From the NCBI GenBank assembly GCA_903772945.1, contig CAICTM010000011.1:124001-188000 (forward strand): a DNA stretch of 64,000 nucleotides. Reading direction: 5' to 3'. The stretch's first letter is position 1, and the number at the start of each line of letters is the position of its first letter. The DNA is from Seminavis robusta (taxonomy: Eukaryota > Bacillariophyta > Bacillariophyceae > Naviculales > Naviculaceae). This document shows, in pieces, positions 43,107 through 53,213 of the stretch. Below the pieces are notes generated by a model. It made no database searches. It was not told the origin of the DNA and saw only the letters and a program-made list of their open reading frames with translations. Position numbers and translations under genes: made by a program.

Positions 43107-44621
43107 CTAGGGCAGCCCTTCGGTGCTAAAGTAGGAAACCGTCACAGATAGCTCCTCGTCGGCCCTTTGAGAATCGTAATCAATCCAAACATCGGATGGG
43201 TATCCATAGGTACCATCGAACTTGACATCGACCATGTAGGCATTTCGATCGAGTCCATCTTGAACGGCGTCAAACAGGTTCACCATGGTTCGGAGCGCCC
43301 CCGTTTGATCTGTGATTGTGATGTCTTGTCCGGCGGCATTGGTCACCTCTACAACGACTTCGTCTCGAACATGCACACTCCAGGGGAATTCCATCAACAA
43401 TCCACCTCCTTCAATCCATGTGTATTCAAAAAAGTACTCGGTCAAACCAAGTCCCTCCCATTGAGCTTTGTTGTCGTTGAGATCACTTTGAATGTCTGCC
43501 GCGAAGAACGAAGTGCCCATGGTATCCGTGGCATCAATATCGTTGTTGTGCTCGTAGTGGATCTCCATGGTATACCATTCCATATCCACCAACGTGAAAT
43601 TGGATGCTGTAGCATAGAATTCTTCATCAGCGATTTGTTGGTCATAATCAATGGAAATATCTTCGGGATATCCCCACTCCAAATTGTAGACCACTTGAAT
43701 GTCATCCGCCAAACGATCAATTCCATCTTGAATCTTGTCGAATAAATCGAGAATGGAATAGACAGTGAGCCATCCCATGTTATTGCCGTCTTCCATTTCT
43801 GCCAAAATGTCCGTACTGGCATTCGGTGTGGGCAAATCACCGGTTGCCTCTGCCGCCAAGACAGTGTCTCCCTTAATGCCATACCATGGATCCACAATCA
43901 TGGCCATGGGCGCTGTGGTATTGGGATCTTTCATACCCATCATCATTTCCTGCAACTCTACGGTGACAAGCCAGGGATATCCCACGGGTGGAAAATTTCC
44001 ATAGACATGGAGTAGATAGGAATATCCCGTCGCATTATGAGACTGCATTTGTGCCAGAAACAAATTGCGTGCCGCATCGACTTCCCGTTGATGTTGTTCA
44101 TAGATTGCCATGGCGCGGCAAACACTTCTGGAGGAGGATTGTCGCAAAACGGCGGTTTCCATATTGGGGACCATACAATATCGATCTTCGACCGAGGGTG
44201 TTGTGACCAATTCATATCCCGCCGCCGTCCATTGACTGACACCCTGTCCATTGTAGAGGGGTCCTTCAAATCCGGCCAATTCCAGCAATTGCAGCGCATT
44301 GCTGGCCCGAGCGCCAGAGCGGCAATAGACCACAACGCGGCAGAACCGACATTCCCACAGACTAAAGTTTCGCAGGACATCTTCAGCGGTGCGCAGGTTC
44401 TGTGCCAATTGCAATGCCAGCGCGTCCATCAAAGTAGCATTCTCAATATGTCCCGTGTTCCATTCGGCTTGAGTGCGAACGTCAATCATCAGATCCACTT
44501 GACCGGTTGTGGCCATTTCGTAGAATTCTTGGGAAGTCAAGTCAATGATTTCTGCCGAGGATACCCCCAGGAGTACTGCTAGTACTGGGAACAGCAGGGT
44601 CAGCGACAAACAACGCAACAT
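43107..44621 (-). CDS. Secreted rhodanese-domain protein with two DUF6174-like modules
   Basis: One exon, 504 aa, with a strong signal peptide (LTLLFPVLAVLLGVSSA). Residues ~24-145 are a rhodanese domain: LTSQEFYEMATTGQVDLMID, VRTQAEWNTGHIENATL and the active loop VVYCRSGARASNALQLL, in which the Cys of CRSGAR would carry the persulfide. After it come two modules that each end in a DUF6174-like pattern: LDLFDKIQDGIDRLADDI...GYPEDISIDYD, then MVNLFDAVQDGLD...GYPSDVWIDYD. Such modules are common in secreted bacterial and diatom proteins with no set function. Sulfur transfer or redox handling outside the cell or in the ER is inferred from the rhodanese loop only. A partial copy of the 5' end lies immediately upstream (45216-45443). 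Confidence 0.8.
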   Translation of the reverse strand: MLRCLSLTLLFPVLAVLLGVSSAEIIDLTSQEFYEMATTGQVDLMIDVRTQAEWNTGHIENATLMDALALQLAQNLRTAEDVLRNFSLWECRFCRVVVYCRSGARASNALQLLELAGFEGPLYNGQGVSQWTAAGYELVTTPSVEDRYCMVPNMETAVLRQSSSRSVCRAMAIYEQHQREVDAARNLFLAQMQSHNATGYSYLLHVYGNFPPVGYPWLVTVELQEMMMGMKDPNTTAPMAMIVDPWYGIKGDTVLAAEATGDLPTPNASTDILAEMEDGNNMGWLTVYSILDLFDKIQDGIDRLADDIQVVYNLEWGYPEDISIDYDQQIADEEFYATASNFTLVDMEWYTMEIHYEHNNDIDATDTMGTSFFAADIQSDLNDNKAQWEGLGLTEYFFEYTWIEGGGLLMEFPWSVHVRDEVVVEVTNAAGQDITITDQTGALRTMVNLFDAVQDGLDRNAYMVDVKFDGTYGYPSDVWIDYDSQRADEELSVTVSYFSTEGLP

Positions 44622-44672
44622 GGCTTGGCTTTTTCGCGTTGAGGGTTCTGTTTGCTTCTTCTTCTTGAAATT

Positions 44673-44883
44673 CGTTCTGGTATCCTTGCCAAGACTTCCT
44701 TTGTGATCTTCTTGCTTTTGTCAGGTAGTTGATTCTAGATACCTGGAACGTTCGATTGCTATGACAGCTATTAGTATACTCACTTTTTGCTGCAATTGAT
44801 AAATTCTGGTATCCTTGCCAAGACTTCTTTTGTGATCTTCTTGCTTTTGTCAGGTAGTTGATTCTAGCTAGATACCTGGAACG
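44673..44883. repeat. Direct repeat upstream of the rhodanese gene
   Basis: A ~77-bp block (TTCTGGTATCCTTGCCAAGA through TAGATACCTGGAACG) occurs at ~44673-44750 and again at ~44803-44883. A shorter third copy (CTGTATCCTTGCCAAGACA) lies near 45505, upstream of the truncated rhodanese copy. These mark the tandem duplication that produced the fragment, and place the duplicated stretch in the 5' leader. Confidence 0.7.
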
Positions 44884-45215
44884 CTACCCAAGAAGAGGGA
44901 TGAGGACGTTGCGAACCATCTCTCGCCCAAATGTCGAACCTGGCTTTGATCGTGCGGTACCAATGGTGACGTTGCTCTGTTGTGGTAGCCAGAAGCTCCA
45001 ACCTTAATTTTTGTAGCCCACCGGTACCGGTACCGTACGGTACCGTACCACCACCGTCAGAGGCCAGACATTTTGGGGGGGGAGAAGTTAGACTTGGCAA
45101 GTAGATCTATCTACATGTATATGTAGACAAGTAAGAAAGTTATTCGGGGCGTTGAGTTAATCCTGCTCTTTAAAGATTTAAAGAACTTAATGTGTACCGG
45201 GCCTTCGTGGGTGGT

Positions 45216-45443
45216 TCAGTTCTCTGTCAATTGGGATTGCAAGGAGTCCACCAGAGTGGCATTCTCAATATGTCCAGTGTTCCATTCGTCTTGAGTGCGA
45301 ACATCAATCATCAGATCCACTTGACCTGTTGTGGCCATTTCATAGAATTCTTGGGAAGTCAATTCAATGATTACCGCTGAGGATACCCCCAGGAGGTCTG
45401 CTAGTACCAGGAACAACAGGGCCAAGGCCAAACAACCCAACAT
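45216..45443 (-). pseudogene. Truncated copy of the rhodanese gene 5' end
   Basis: The ATG at 45443 opens a frame (MLGCLALALLFLVLADLLGV) that is nearly identical to the signal peptide and first ~75 residues of the neighbouring 504-aa gene (ELTSQEFYEMATTGQVDLMI; VRTQDEWNTGHIENATL). It then stops after QLTEN, before the active-site loop. As it stands it would make a ~75-aa secreted stub without the catalytic Cys. Tandem duplication followed by loss of the 3' part is the simplest reading. Confidence 0.75.
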
Positions 45444-45985
45444 GGCTTGGCTTGGTTTTTTCGTGTTCAGCAGGCTTCTATTTGTCGTCTTCTTACAGTT
45501 CGTTCTGTATCCTTGCCAAGACAATGTCAACCTTTCTGATACCATAGATCTTCTTGCTTTGATCCTTCGTTTGTTGCCGTGGGGTGAGAAAGACCTTGGA
45601 AACAATCAAGCTCTCGCCCAAATTTTCGAACTGGTACCGGTTCCGGTACGCGATTGTGACGTGCTACTGGTACTACCACTACCTCGTACCACTATCACAC
45701 CAGTTTGCACTGCCATCAAGAAATGAGGCCTTAACCCCAACGTAGCACGAACGAAAGATCGCGCATGTCCTCGCGCAGTAGTAGAACCACCGTCAGTGCT
45801 GGCTGCCGACCGCAGGCTTCGACATTGCCATCACAAAAAGAGAAAAGAAGGTTTGAGTTTCTCGGTCTGTTGCAATCTCATCATCTGTCTCATCTATCAT
45901 CTCTTGGATAAACTCTCCATCGCCGCCTTTGACATCATTATCACCTTGGAACACGACAACCACAACAAAATCAGCATATAGAAAA
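45444..45985. other. Divergent intergenic region
   Basis: This lies between the truncated rhodanese copy (-) and chorismate synthase (+). GGTACCGGTTCCGGTAC-like palindromes occur at ~45631-45650. No further gene is supported. Confidence 0.45.
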
Positions 45986-47433
45986 ATGAAGACGACAATT
46001 TTCTGGTTGGCGTCAATCACGTGTCTGCCAAGTTCAGCATGGGCCCTATCATTGTACATGGGAACAGGCAATACGTTTGGTCGAACCTTTCGCATATCGA
46101 CGTTTGGAGAGTCTCATGGAGGTGGTGTGGGAGTCACGGTGGATGGTTGTCCACCCCGTATTCCGTTGACACGAGAAGAAATTCAAAAAGATTTGGATCG
46201 TCGTCGACCAGGACAATCCAGAATCACCACTCCACGCAATGAAGCCGATGCGGTCGAAATTCTGTCGGGCTTGTCCCCCGACGGCATCACCATTGGGACA
46301 CCCATTGGCATGCTCGTGAGAAATAAGGATCAACGATCCCAAGATTACATGGACAATGACATGAAAGTCGCCTACCGACCTTCCCATGCCGATGCCACCT
46401 ACGATGCCAAATACGGTGTTCGCGCCATTGCGGGTGGAGGACGTAGTTCGGCACGAGAAACCATTGGACGCGTCGCGGCAGGAGCCATTGCCCGCAAAAT
46501 TCTCAAACTCTACAATAACATTGAAATTCTCGGATATGTCTCCAAGGTACAAGATATCGAATGTCAAAATGTCGACGATGATACCTTTACCATGGAACAA
46601 GTAGATGCCAACATTGTTCGATGTCCCGATCCGGAATCCGCCGAACGCATGCTCGAACGCATCGATTCCATTCGCAAAGACGGAAATTCCATTGGCGGGG
46701 TCGTCACATGTGTCGCTCGCAACGTCCCAGCGGGGCTAGGATCGCCCGTTTTTGACAAACTCGAAGCCGATCTCGCGAAGGCGTGCATGTCTATTCCAGC
46801 CGCCAAGGGATTCGAATCGGGATCGGGATTTGCCGGGACGCTCCTCACGGGAAAGGAACACAATGATGAATTCTACATTGACCCCGAAACTGGGGCCACA
46901 CGGACCAAAACCAATCGATCCGGTGGAATTCAAGGTGGAATCAGTAATGGAGAAAATGTTGTCATTCGAGTCGCCTTCAAACCTACTTCGACCATTGGAA
47001 AGGAACAGGTAGGCAGCAAACAAACAACAACCCAAAAACAATAATTGGGTCTCGTTTGTACTCTTTTTGCTTTGTCTAGCCTGTCTTGCTTACCGTTTTG
47101 TCAACCTTGCTCTTTCTTTGCTTCCCATACTGGTACTACCTACTGTAGAACACGGTTACTCGAGATGGAACCGAAGTTTCCTTGCGAGGCAAGGGTCGTC
47201 ATGACCCATGCGTCCTCCCTCGGGCCATTCCCATGGTTGAAGCCATGGTGGCCATTACGCTTTTGGATGCACTCATGATGCAACAAGCACAATGTGAACT
47301 CTTTCCCAATGAAGCAGAGGATATCAATCCCATGGGAACGTCGGTCGTGGGAAGAGCGGCACCCGCCGCAGCAACTGTTGGTGGACATGCCGAAGCGCCC
47401 AAAGCAGTAGATCAAAGAATTGATGAAGAGTAA
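45986..47433 (+). CDS. aroC: Chorismate synthase, plastid-targeted
   Basis: Two exons, 45986-47008 and 47149-47433 (435 aa). The ATG at 45986 gives a signal peptide ending SSAWALS, an ASAF-type cleavage motif with Trp at +1, so plastid import is expected; the frame upstream of it lacks such a signal. Mature-enzyme signatures: [79 protein letters not shown] and [20 protein letters not shown]. It converts EPSP to chorismate using reduced FMN, the last common step to aromatic amino acids and other shikimate products. The second exon supplies the usual C-terminus ([20 protein letters not shown]). Complete and intact. Confidence 0.96.
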
Positions 47434-47921
47434 TTAAAAAACGCAAATGTATCTTATTTCGTTTCTCTGTCAAACAACACAATAGACTACGTACATCCGT
47501 GATGAGGTACCACTCATTCTTGCTAACTATCGTCCAATCCAAAGAATAAAGTATAGAACAAAGCGAGGTCTCGACGCTGCCACATGACGGGAATGGGACA
47601 TGAAAACATTGCTTTCAAGTGAAGTACAATCCTCCCACCTCTAGCTAGCTTTGGCAGAGGTTGGTGGCTGGACTTCCAGGTCGACCTATTACTGATGGAA
47701 AGCATTCCAGCTCCTAGCTGGCTACATTCGACCTTTCTATCTCCCTAGCTACTAGATGTAGGTATAGGATGTGTCTAGCTAGCACTATTGGCTTGTCCTG
47801 GCCAAAAGCAAGCCATTGAATGGAATAAACCCAGATATCACTTTTCTTCACACCTTATTAGTTTCTCTTTTACATGACTATCCTAATCCTTCTCCGGCTT
47901 TATTCCAATCTATTCAACAGT
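47434..47921. other. Convergent 3' spacer, nothing recognised
   Basis: Between the stops of chorismate synthase (+) and the small basic protein (-). Only short frames; CTAGCTAGC palindromes at ~47642 and ~47740-47780. Confidence 0.5.
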
Positions 47922-48440
47922 CTAATCTTCAGAGTTGGGAGCAGAGGAGGTGATGAAACATTTGGAAATGAACTCGGCTTCTTCTTGACGAGCCTTGGAA
48001 GCCAAGGCCTTCTTCAACAGCTTTCTTCGGCTGGTTCCTTTACGTCCCCCGACCTTGAACTTGCGCATGTTCTCACGGTTACGCTTGATTTTTTCCTTCT
48101 TGGCATTCACACGGCATCCTTCCAGAGCCGTGTCAAAAGCAGCACTACTAATGCTTCTGGTGGCTAAAGGAGAGGGTGTCACAGTGAAAGCCTACAAGAC
48201 AAAGAAGAACAGGAAGGATAATCAGAAACAAAGGAAAGGACAGGGTATTATACATTTGGAATTGGAACCGTCAAAGAAAACCAGGGTTCTCCTGCAGATG
48301 GTACGGTAGATGATACCCTTTCCGCTCGAATCACCCAAAATGATCGAACAGCTACAGACTACAACTACGACCCACTAACACACCTGTGTCGAGACAGCGA
48401 GGACCAAAAGGGCCAAAAGAAGAAGCGCACGAGGTACCAT
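47922..48440 (-). CDS. Small basic protein with plastid-type presequence
   Basis: Two exons, 48440-48384 and 48191-47922, give 108 aa. Exon 1 is exactly a signal peptide (MVPRALLLLALLVLAVSTQ). Splicing joins it to AFTVTPSPLATRS, giving a TQAF junction close to the diatom ASAF plastid motif. The mature part is very basic (NAKKEKIKRNRENMRKFKV; GGRKGTSRRKLLKKALASKA) and ends in an acidic-aromatic stretch (QEEAEFISKCF). Composition and size fit an organellar ribosomal or other RNA-binding protein, but I cannot place it in a named ribosomal family. The 192-nt intron separates targeting signal from mature protein, as in the enoyl-ACP reductase gene. Confidence 0.68.
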
Positions 48441-48723
48441 GGTGTCGTCTTGTTGAAAGTGTTGATGGGAGCAACAGTTGCGGTAGCGATCGAGCTGAGG
48501 ATGACAAGGGTGAGGCGTCTTGTTGCCGGTGTCCTTTGAGATTAGTAAAAAGACACATCAGGTTGAAATGGGGGTACGTCAGTCAAAGGTAATGAGCTTA
48601 GAGTCTGCAGCATGGTAGCCTTTAAATCCTTTCAATAAATCTTCGATACTGGGAAGAGTTAACTAAGCTGTGCGGCCCATGGGAGAGGAATGCGGATCTG
48701 CGAAAACTGGGTTCATGAACATA

Positions 48724-49211
48724 CAGTCAACACTCACTTAAGTTCCGTTTTCTTAAGTTCCATTACTCTACAAAGTTCCTCTTTTTCAGGGCTGCCCCCC
48801 CTGAGTCACTAGTTCTCATGACTGACAAGTGAATGTGCTTTGTGGCAGTTTGAGACAGTGCTGCCAATTAGGACCCAGCATTCAGATTGTTCATTTATAC
48901 ATTTATGAAGTTTCTTCATCTATCTTTCATGACAGGCATCTTAGAGAGCTCGAAACTAGCTAGCCACATAGCATGTTCTACTGGTCCAACACAATACAGA
49001 CACCATACATAGGAGCAAAGCAGTTCCACCCCAAGACTGCTTATCTCTCCTTTCCCCCCCAACAACAATAGAATATGACAGGAACCACCCCAAGTGGGTC
49101 CTAAGACCAAGAACGGGCCGATATGGGGCTCCAAAGATCTAAAGTTCCGTAATTCAGCTAAGTTCCGTTTTTTCTTAATGCTGGGGGTGGAACTTTGGTG
49201 AGTGTTGACTG
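48724..49211. mobile_element. MITE, pogo-like, 488 bp
   Basis: The ends are perfect inverted repeats of CAGTCAACACTCAC, flanked on both sides by TA (48722-48723 and 49212-49213), as expected of Tc1/mariner/pogo transposition. Just inside the ends, AAGTTCC(G) motifs recur in both arms (three on the left, three or four on the right), typical of subterminal transposase-binding repeats. The interior frame (48916-49230, minus strand) has no transposase motif, so the element depends on an unseen autonomous partner. Confidence 0.75.
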
Positions 49212-49213
49212 TA

Positions 49214-49858
49214 GCTGTCCTGGGACACATCTACTTGCGCTCATGCTGCAGAAATGGCAGTCCAGACATCCTGCAATGGACTCACTGGGTACACACCACT
49301 GGCTAGAAAGCTGTTTGGAGATTGTATCTGCTTGGAGACTGTACCGGTACTGGTACTCAGTAGCAAGTGACAGGCAACACCGAGAAGGAAGGTTTTCCGC
49401 GGGGATCAAAATCTAGAAAAGAACTACTGGTAGCCACTAAATGCTGTCGCTGTGGACTATGGTTTTGGTTGTCCAGAAGCATGTTGGAAGGATTCTCTGG
49501 GCACAGCTTTCGTCAATAAGAGGATGCCATGTTTCCTTCCTTCCTGTGTCGCCGTCTATTAGTTGTTGTCGTGCCGGACGTTTGGTGACTAGTATTAGGT
49601 CTCTGCACGTTTTGGTCCTTGGTGGATCAATCTTGTTGCTGGCTACCGAACCGTATTCAAGGCGTTGCCGTAATCGACTAAGACTACACACACCCCAACT
49701 GGCATGCATCCATTCGCTCTCTGACTACAATGGCTTCGAGGTGCCTCTGAGGCTGCAATGGTGCACGACAACACTGAAGCGAGGGTGAGGGCAAGGTCCA
49801 AAACAAGCACTTGAACCCACCACAATGCAAGGTACCAGTACCAGCGGGTAGTTGTAGG
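49214..49858. other. Spacer between two mobile elements, no gene supported
   Basis: Overlapping frames on both strands (49441-49788 plus; 49437-49709 and 49643-49825 minus) have no recognisable domain. The stretch may be old, decayed repeat DNA, but nothing can be named. Confidence 0.4.
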
Positions 49859-50131
49859 CTACCAGGGTTCGCTAACCGATTCCATTGGTTACCGGTTATT
49901 AACCGGTCATTTCCGGTTATTAACCGGTCATCGATACGATAACCGGTAACCGGTCATATTTATTTTGATTGGTTGAATAACCAATAACCGGTAACCAGAA
50001 CTATTTGACTGGTTGATCGACTGGTTATCATATACGGTTATTGGTTACTTGACTGGTTACTTGACTGGTTATTTGACTGGTTATTTGATTTTCGAACTTT
50101 GCTAAGAACAACACACTAAGTGGCTCCTCCA

Positions 50132-50536
50132 GGACCTCTGTGGAAACGTCATTCGTGGCAAAATACTTAAGAGACGATACTCCGAGGAATAGGAGACGAT
50201 CGAAATGATTTAAGAGACGAAAGCAATCGTCTCCTATATTTAGGAGACGATTCAGTAGGAGACATTCCAATTAGGAGACGAAAGTTTCGAAATAGGAGAC
50301 GATCCGAAAGATTTAGGAGACGATACCATACAGTTTACATGGTACACTTAGGAGACGATCCGTTGAGAATAGGAGACGATCCGTTGAAAATAGGAGACAT
50401 TTTAAGAGGAGACAAAAGATTTAGGAGACGATCCGTTTCGTCTCCTATTTTTAGGAGACGAAATCCATTAAATAGGAGACGATCAAAAGGATTTAGGAGA
50501 CGAAAAGTAGCGCGACTCGAGTTTCCACAGAGGTCC
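50132..50536. mobile_element. Nested 405-bp inverted-repeat element filled with AGGAGACGA repeats
   Basis: Perfect 16-bp inverted ends, GGACCTCTGTGGAAAC at 50132 and its complement ending at 50536. Between them about 18 copies of a (T/A)AGGAGACGA word occur at irregular 15-35 base steps, at least two of them inverted (TCGTCTCCTA), so the strand could fold into several hairpins. No coding capacity. No clear target duplication was found at its edges. Confidence 0.55.
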
Positions 50537-51079
50537 AGCAGCATGTGGCAAGCCTAATGGAGGAAGATGATATCACAGCTAAGGAACTAGACTCTTACAA
50601 TGATCAGCCTGATGTCAACATTAGCGAATCTTGATGAAAATTAGCCGTACGTCTCTAGCAAATGCTTATTTTACTAGCAAATATGCTAGTAAACGTGCTA
50701 TGTAGCTAGTGTGGAGGAGTCCTGGGTACATGACATGATGGGGATAGTTGAAGTAACTCCTTATATATAAAAATGAAGATTGTGGATGCTGGGACTGACA
50801 CCCAAATGTTATCTGGGTCCTCAATGCACAGTATCGTCCCGAAATAGCCCATATCGAACACTGAAAAAGGGTGATATCGGTTCGTTTGAGTTGTTGTGGC
50901 CCTGCTGGGTCAGATGCTATTGAATGATGTTGTTGTTGGGGGTATTAGGGGACCTGTCTGGCTCCTACCAATGGTGTTTGCATGGTCTACGAGTTGTCCT
51001 GGGCCATTCGCTAGCAAACGTGCTAAGTGGCTAATGTGGAGCACTCCTGGATACGCATTGGGGCCCACATATGCTGAAT

Positions 51080-51557
51080 GTTGATATATTCCATGTTTCT
51101 ATAGTATATTAGGAGTCCATCTTCTATGGGATCAATATCCATGGGCCTCTTCTATCCTGGTGGTATAGCTGTCGACGACTGCTGTTGCACAATATACATG
51201 GCAAAACACCGAATTCCACATCCGCCAAGGTGTGTTGTGCATGGCATGAAAGAGATAGCTGAACTAATTTCTTACTATATATATAGATGGACAATCTTGA
51301 TGCTGGGGGTGCGGCTGGGACTTGTAGTATAGCTTCTGTAGCCCATATTGACTCTGAATTGAGGCGATACGCTGTCCAAACGGGGTCATATCGGGTTGTT
51401 CTACGTATTGGGGCAAACATATGCTGAATGTTGTTATATTCCATGTTTCTATAGTATATTAGGAGTCCATCTTCTATGGGATCAATATCCATGGGCCTCT
51501 TCTATCCTGGTGGTATAGCTGTCGACTGCTGTTGCACAATATACATGGCAAAACACC
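51080..51557. repeat. Direct duplication of a ~140-bp block
   Basis: The block from ATTCCATGTTTCTATAGTAT to TACATGGCAAAACACC occurs at ~51089-51213 and again at ~51439-51557, about 350 bp apart, with a 3-base difference at the GTCGAC(GAC) site. The preceding CATATGCTGAATGTTG is also duplicated. It lies inside the hAT-like element just before the satellite array. Confidence 0.7.
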
Positions 51558-51559
51558 CA

Positions 51560-52988
51560 AAAGGTCCAAATCGTAGATTGAATCCACTAGATAGAGTCTT
51601 GGTGCTGACCCCACCATCCAGGAATCTCATATATACATATGAAAAGTTAGTTCAACTCTCCCCTTCATGCCAGACACCCTCAGGTACTCCACAAAGCCCA
51701 AACAGCACCTTTTTGGCTGCACTTTTGGCCATTTTGAGCCAAAATCGTAGATTGAATCCACTAGATAGAGTCTTGGTGCTGACCCCACCATCCAGGAATC
51801 TCATATATACATATGAAAGTTAGTTCAACTCTCCCCTTCATGCCAGACACCCTCAGGTACTCCACAAAGCCCAAACAGCACCTTTTTCTGCATTTTGGCC
51901 ATTTTGGGCCAAATCGTAGATTGAATCCACTAGATAGAGTCTTGGTGCTGACCCCACCATCCAGGAATCTCATATATACATATGAAAAGTTAGTTCAACT
52001 CTCCCCTTCATGCCAGACACCCCCAGGTACTCCACAAAGCCCAAACAGCACCTAATACACGGCTCTTTAGCCTTATCGCGACTCGATCCTAAGATAGGGT
52101 TTGAGTTCGACTCATGACTGAGTCTTCTCGTGAATAGTTATTGAGACAGGGTTCTCAATGACGCTCTAGTCATACTAGGTGATGATGAAACATCGCTCTA
52201 GATATTTAGCCAGCGTGGAGTACTTCCACGCTACTAGATAAATGCTAGAGAATCTTCCACGCGTTCCGTTTTTGGATCGTGGAGTGAGTAGGATTGCTAC
52301 GCAACCTACTCTATCACCTCTACAGTCTCCGCGGGAGTTCAGATCTACGATCCTTTGACTGTGGATCTCTCTCGTTGATTAGTTTTCATAGCTTTCTAAT
52401 CCTCTCATAACTTTCATTCTCTCAAACTCAAAACACTCGAAAGATCTTTACACTACTTTTACGTAGTGCACACCTTTTAACAGCACTTTTGCCATTTTGG
52501 GCCAAAATCGTAGATGAATCCACTAGATAGAGTTTAGTGCTGACCCCACCATCCAGGAATCTCATTTATACATATGAAAAGTTAGTTCAACTCTCCCCTT
52601 CATGCCAGACACCCTCAGGTACTCCACAAAGCCCAACAGCACCTTTTTAACAGCACTTTTGGCCATTTTGGGCCAAAATCGTAGATTGAATCCACTAGAT
52701 AGAGTCTTGGTGCTGACCCCACCATCCAGGAATCTCATATATACATATGAAAAGTTAGTTCAACTCCCCCCTTCATGCCAGACACCCTCAGGTACTCCAC
52801 AAAGCCCAAACAACACCTTTTTAACAGCACTTTTGCCATTTTGGCCAAAATCGTAGATTGAATCCACTAGATAGAGTCTTAGTGCTGACCCCACCATCAG
52901 GAATCTCATATATACATATGAAAAGTTAGTTCAACTCCCCCCTTCATGCCAGACACCCTCAGGTACTCTACAAAGCCCAAACAGCACC
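51560..52988. repeat. Satellite-like tandem array, ~172-bp unit, six copies
   Basis: The marker CGTAGATTGAATCCACTAGA (or a one-base variant) starts near 51572, 51746, 51914, 52509, 52680 and 52852. Adjacent spacings are 174, 168, 171 and 172 bp. The one long gap (595 bp) falls to ~178 bp once the 417-bp insertion at 52054-52470 is removed. Each unit contains CCACCATCCAGGAATCTCAT, CCTTCATGCCAGACACC and GCCATTTTGGGCCAAAATCG. Units differ by small indels. The short frames seen across it are repeats of the same non-coding unit. Confidence 0.85.
52054..52470. mobile_element. 417-bp insertion in the satellite array, possible solo LTR-like fossil
   Basis: This stretch interrupts the array and is flanked by the 5-bp direct repeat CACCT (52049-52053 and 52471-52475), which occurs once in an uninterrupted unit. 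A 5-bp duplication and lack of inverted ends would suit a solo LTR, but the family is not recognisable and the termini are not clearly TG...CA. It is younger than the array it sits in. Confidence 0.5.
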
Positions 52989-53213
52989 TTCGATACCCTT
53001 TGGTTAACCACTGATATAACCAGTGGTTACCGGTTACTAACCTATAAAATAACCTATAACCAATGGGAAATAACCAATAACCAGTAACCAGTACCTTAGA
53101 TTGATTGGTTATATAACCAATAACCAATAACCAGTACCCCCAATTGAGTGGTTGAATAACCAATACCCAATAACCAGTACATAGTTGATTGGTTAGCGAA
53201 CCCTGGTTGTAGG

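Larger units (their letters stand above)
49859..53205. mobile_element. hAT-like non-autonomous element with long degenerate inverted repeats
   Basis: The left end has CAGGGTTCGCTAACC (49863-49877) and the right end its exact inverse (53191-53205); CAGGG...ACC ends are typical of hAT transposons. An 8-bp direct repeat GTTGTAGG flanks the element (49851-49858 and 53206-53213), four bases outside the left terminus and directly at the right one. For ~200 bp inside each end the DNA is built of many TAACCGGT/TAACCAAT/TAACCAGT words in mirrored orientation. The 3.3-kb interior has no transposase frame. It holds a nested inverted-repeat element, a ~140-bp direct duplication and a satellite array, listed separately. 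Confidence 0.65.

Noticed and set aside
45929-45985. Upstream start of chorismate synthase in the same frame
   Set aside because: Starting there would bury the signal peptide; the ATG at 45986 gives a proper presequence.
49437-49825. Frames near the MITE examined for retroelement or transposase remains
   Set aside because: No motif of any polymerase, integrase or DDE transposase could be recognised.
50160-50520. AGGAGACGA array as a CRISPR or centromere-like array
   Set aside because: The word is 9 bp with irregular spacing and no unique spacers of constant length; the context is a eukaryotic transposon.
52054-52470. Firm solo-LTR call for the insertion
   Set aside because: Only the 5-bp duplication supports it; termini and family signals are not convincing, so it is listed as possible only.
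51476-52856. Repeated frames reading LNPLDRVLVLTPPSRNLIY as a protein repeat
   Set aside because: They recur only because the 172-bp satellite unit recurs; the frames shift between units and have no start or domain.
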